DNA of 5,605 bases from Candidatus Dormiibacterota bacterium (lineage in GTDB: Bacteria; Chloroflexota; Dormibacteria; Aeolococcales; Bog-877). The stretch is from assembly GCA_003135035.1 (NCBI GenBank), contig PLDE01000159.1:1-5605 (forward strand), read 5' to 3'. The notes beneath the pieces were generated by a model, which had not been told where the DNA came from, did not search any database, and was given only the letters and a program-made list of their open reading frames with translations. Position 1 is the first letter of the stretch, and every line of letters begins with the position of its first letter. Positions 5,072 to 5,605 of this stretch are shown in pieces. Both the position numbers and the translations under genes were made by a program.

Positions 5072-5146
5072 TGGGGCGTTGCCAAGTGGTAAGGCGCCTG
5101 ACTCTGGATCAGGTAATCGGAGGTTCGAATCCTCCCGCCCCAGCCA
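5072..5146 (+). tRNA. tRNA-Gln (anticodon CUG), CCA encoded
   Basis: This is a full cloverleaf. The acceptor stem is TGGGGCG/CGCCCCA. The anticodon stem CCTGA/TCAGG carries the loop CTCTGGA, so the anticodon is CTG. The T-arm is GGAGG-TTCGAAT-CCTCC. Base 73 is G (5143), and CCA is encoded at 5144-5146. The weak U1-A72 pair and G73 are the known hallmarks of bacterial tRNA-Gln. It is co-directional with gltX and 102 bp behind it, so it may share its transcript. If the organism lacks glutaminyl-tRNA synthetase, GluRS would first load it with glutamate and GatCAB would amidate it. Confidence 0.97.
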
Positions 5147-5433
5147 TGTCGTGTCTCAGGTCATGGTGCCCGGGATATCGAAGGAGAGCTCATCTGAACT
5201 GTCCTCTGTCCCAGCCGCGACTCGGCCACCACAGTCGAAGGTGCACCCGACCCAGGCGGCCTCACCTTGGGCCAACCGCAGGTGCGCCTGCTGTGGGCCG
5301 GCGAAATCGGAGACGCCGCCGGAGTTAAAGGGACGCGGCTTCCGGCTGCCACACGGCTAGCGAACCGCGATCATGATGGAGGTTTGGGTCGACCCCGAAA
5401 ATGTCCCGCATCATTCCGATGAGGAGGCTGACG
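5147..5433. other. Spacer without a convincing gene
   Basis: Open frames exist on both strands, but the plus-strand ones run through the tRNA gene and the minus-strand ones lack a ribosome site or a known motif. One short inverted repeat, GCAGG (5278-5282) with CCTGC (5287-5291), is visible; it is too weak to call a terminator. The DUF488 gene's own promoter should lie here, but I cannot pick it out. Confidence 0.5.
5421..5427 (+). promoter_or_regulatory. Ribosome binding site choosing the DUF488 start
   Basis: GAGGAGG lies six bases ahead of the ATG at 5434. Earlier in-frame ATGs at 5401 and 5419 exist, but the first has no such site and the second overlaps the site itself, so 5434 is the favoured start. 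Confidence 0.8.
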
Positions 5434-5605
5434 ATGGCGAAGAAGGCGGAGGTTCAGGTACGCCGGGTCTACGACGCGCCCTTGCGCGGTGACGGAGCCC
5501 GGGTGCTAGTGGACCGGATCTGGCCGCGCGGGCTGACCAAGGCCAAGGCCGAACTCGACGAGTGGTGCAAGGGTGTCGCTCCCTCGACGGAGCTGCGCAA
5601 GTGGT
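5434..5605 (+). CDS. DUF488 (YeaO-like) family protein, 3' end outside window
   Basis: The first 57 residues of a small DUF488 protein are visible. The family signature is clear: RRVYDAPL, then GARVLVDRIWPRGLTKAKAE, then APSTELRKW, which matches the R-V-Y-D, R-V-L-V-D-R-x-W-P-R-G and A-P-S-x-x-L-R-x-W blocks of YeaO-like proteins. Family members are usually about 115-125 residues, so roughly half lies to the right. They are cytoplasmic and their biochemical role is not established. A strong ribosome site fixes the start. It is separated from tRNA-Gln by almost 290 bp and is probably an independent gene. No sign of damage is seen in the visible part. Confidence 0.93.
   Translation, partial: MAKKAEVQVRRVYDAPLRGDGARVLVDRIWPRGLTKAKAELDEWCKGVAPSTELRKW

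Noticed and set aside
5161..5356. Minus-strand frame downstream of tRNA-Gln with a plausible-looking acidic C-terminus
   Set aside because: It has no good start after its upstream stop, no ribosome site and no family resemblance.
4905..5360. Plus-strand frame of 151 codons spanning the gltX end and tRNA-Gln
   Set aside because: It runs across a clear tRNA gene and the end of gltX in another frame, with no motif and no ribosome site.
5373..5513. Short plus-strand frame starting ATGATGGAGG and overlapping the DUF488 start
   Set aside because: It overlaps the well-supported DUF488 gene in another frame, has a low-complexity acidic and glycine-rich sequence, and has no clear ribosome site.

Overview
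The window comes from a high-GC bacterium. The glutamyl-tRNA synthetase reads more like Chloroflexota/Dormibacterota-type enzymes than like the mycobacterial form, while the ATPase resembles proteins common in actinobacteria. Phylum is therefore a guess, and no species is named.

Layout, left to right. Positions 1-341 hold the C-terminal two thirds of a GNAT acetyltransferase that enters from the left edge. Positions 342-1435 have no convincing gene but are rich in repeats: a long direct repeat (copy A, about 710-941), nested TTGCAA inverted repeats, a GC-rich hairpin, and two copies (R1, R2) of a structured repeat with two TGTAC boxes followed by a GATCTC/GAGATC hairpin at fixed spacing. Positions 1436-2728 encode an intact 430-residue ATP-binding protein of the AAA_14/DUF4143 type with a C-terminal PD-(D/E)XK-like signature. 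A third structured repeat (R3) and further hairpins follow at 2736-2871. Copy B of the long direct repeat (about 2896-3125) then runs exactly to the 3' end of a tRNA-Glu(UUC) gene on the minus strand.

The right-hand part is a translation block. A small single-pass membrane protein (3261-3482) overlaps gltX (3479-4969, glutamyl-tRNA synthetase) by four bases. It is followed by tRNA-Gln(CUG) at 5072-5146, a gene-free spacer, and the start of a DUF488 (YeaO-like) protein leaving at the right edge. The synthetase gene thus sits between genes for tRNA-Glu and tRNA-Gln, the two tRNAs that a non-discriminating GluRS would charge.

The most unusual part is about 710-3125. The ATPase gene is enclosed by direct repeats about 2184 bp apart, the right one ending at the tRNA-Glu gene, and it is also bracketed by three copies of a second structured repeat. 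This looks like an acquired cassette beside a tRNA gene, but no integrase or transposase is visible, so the mechanism is inference.
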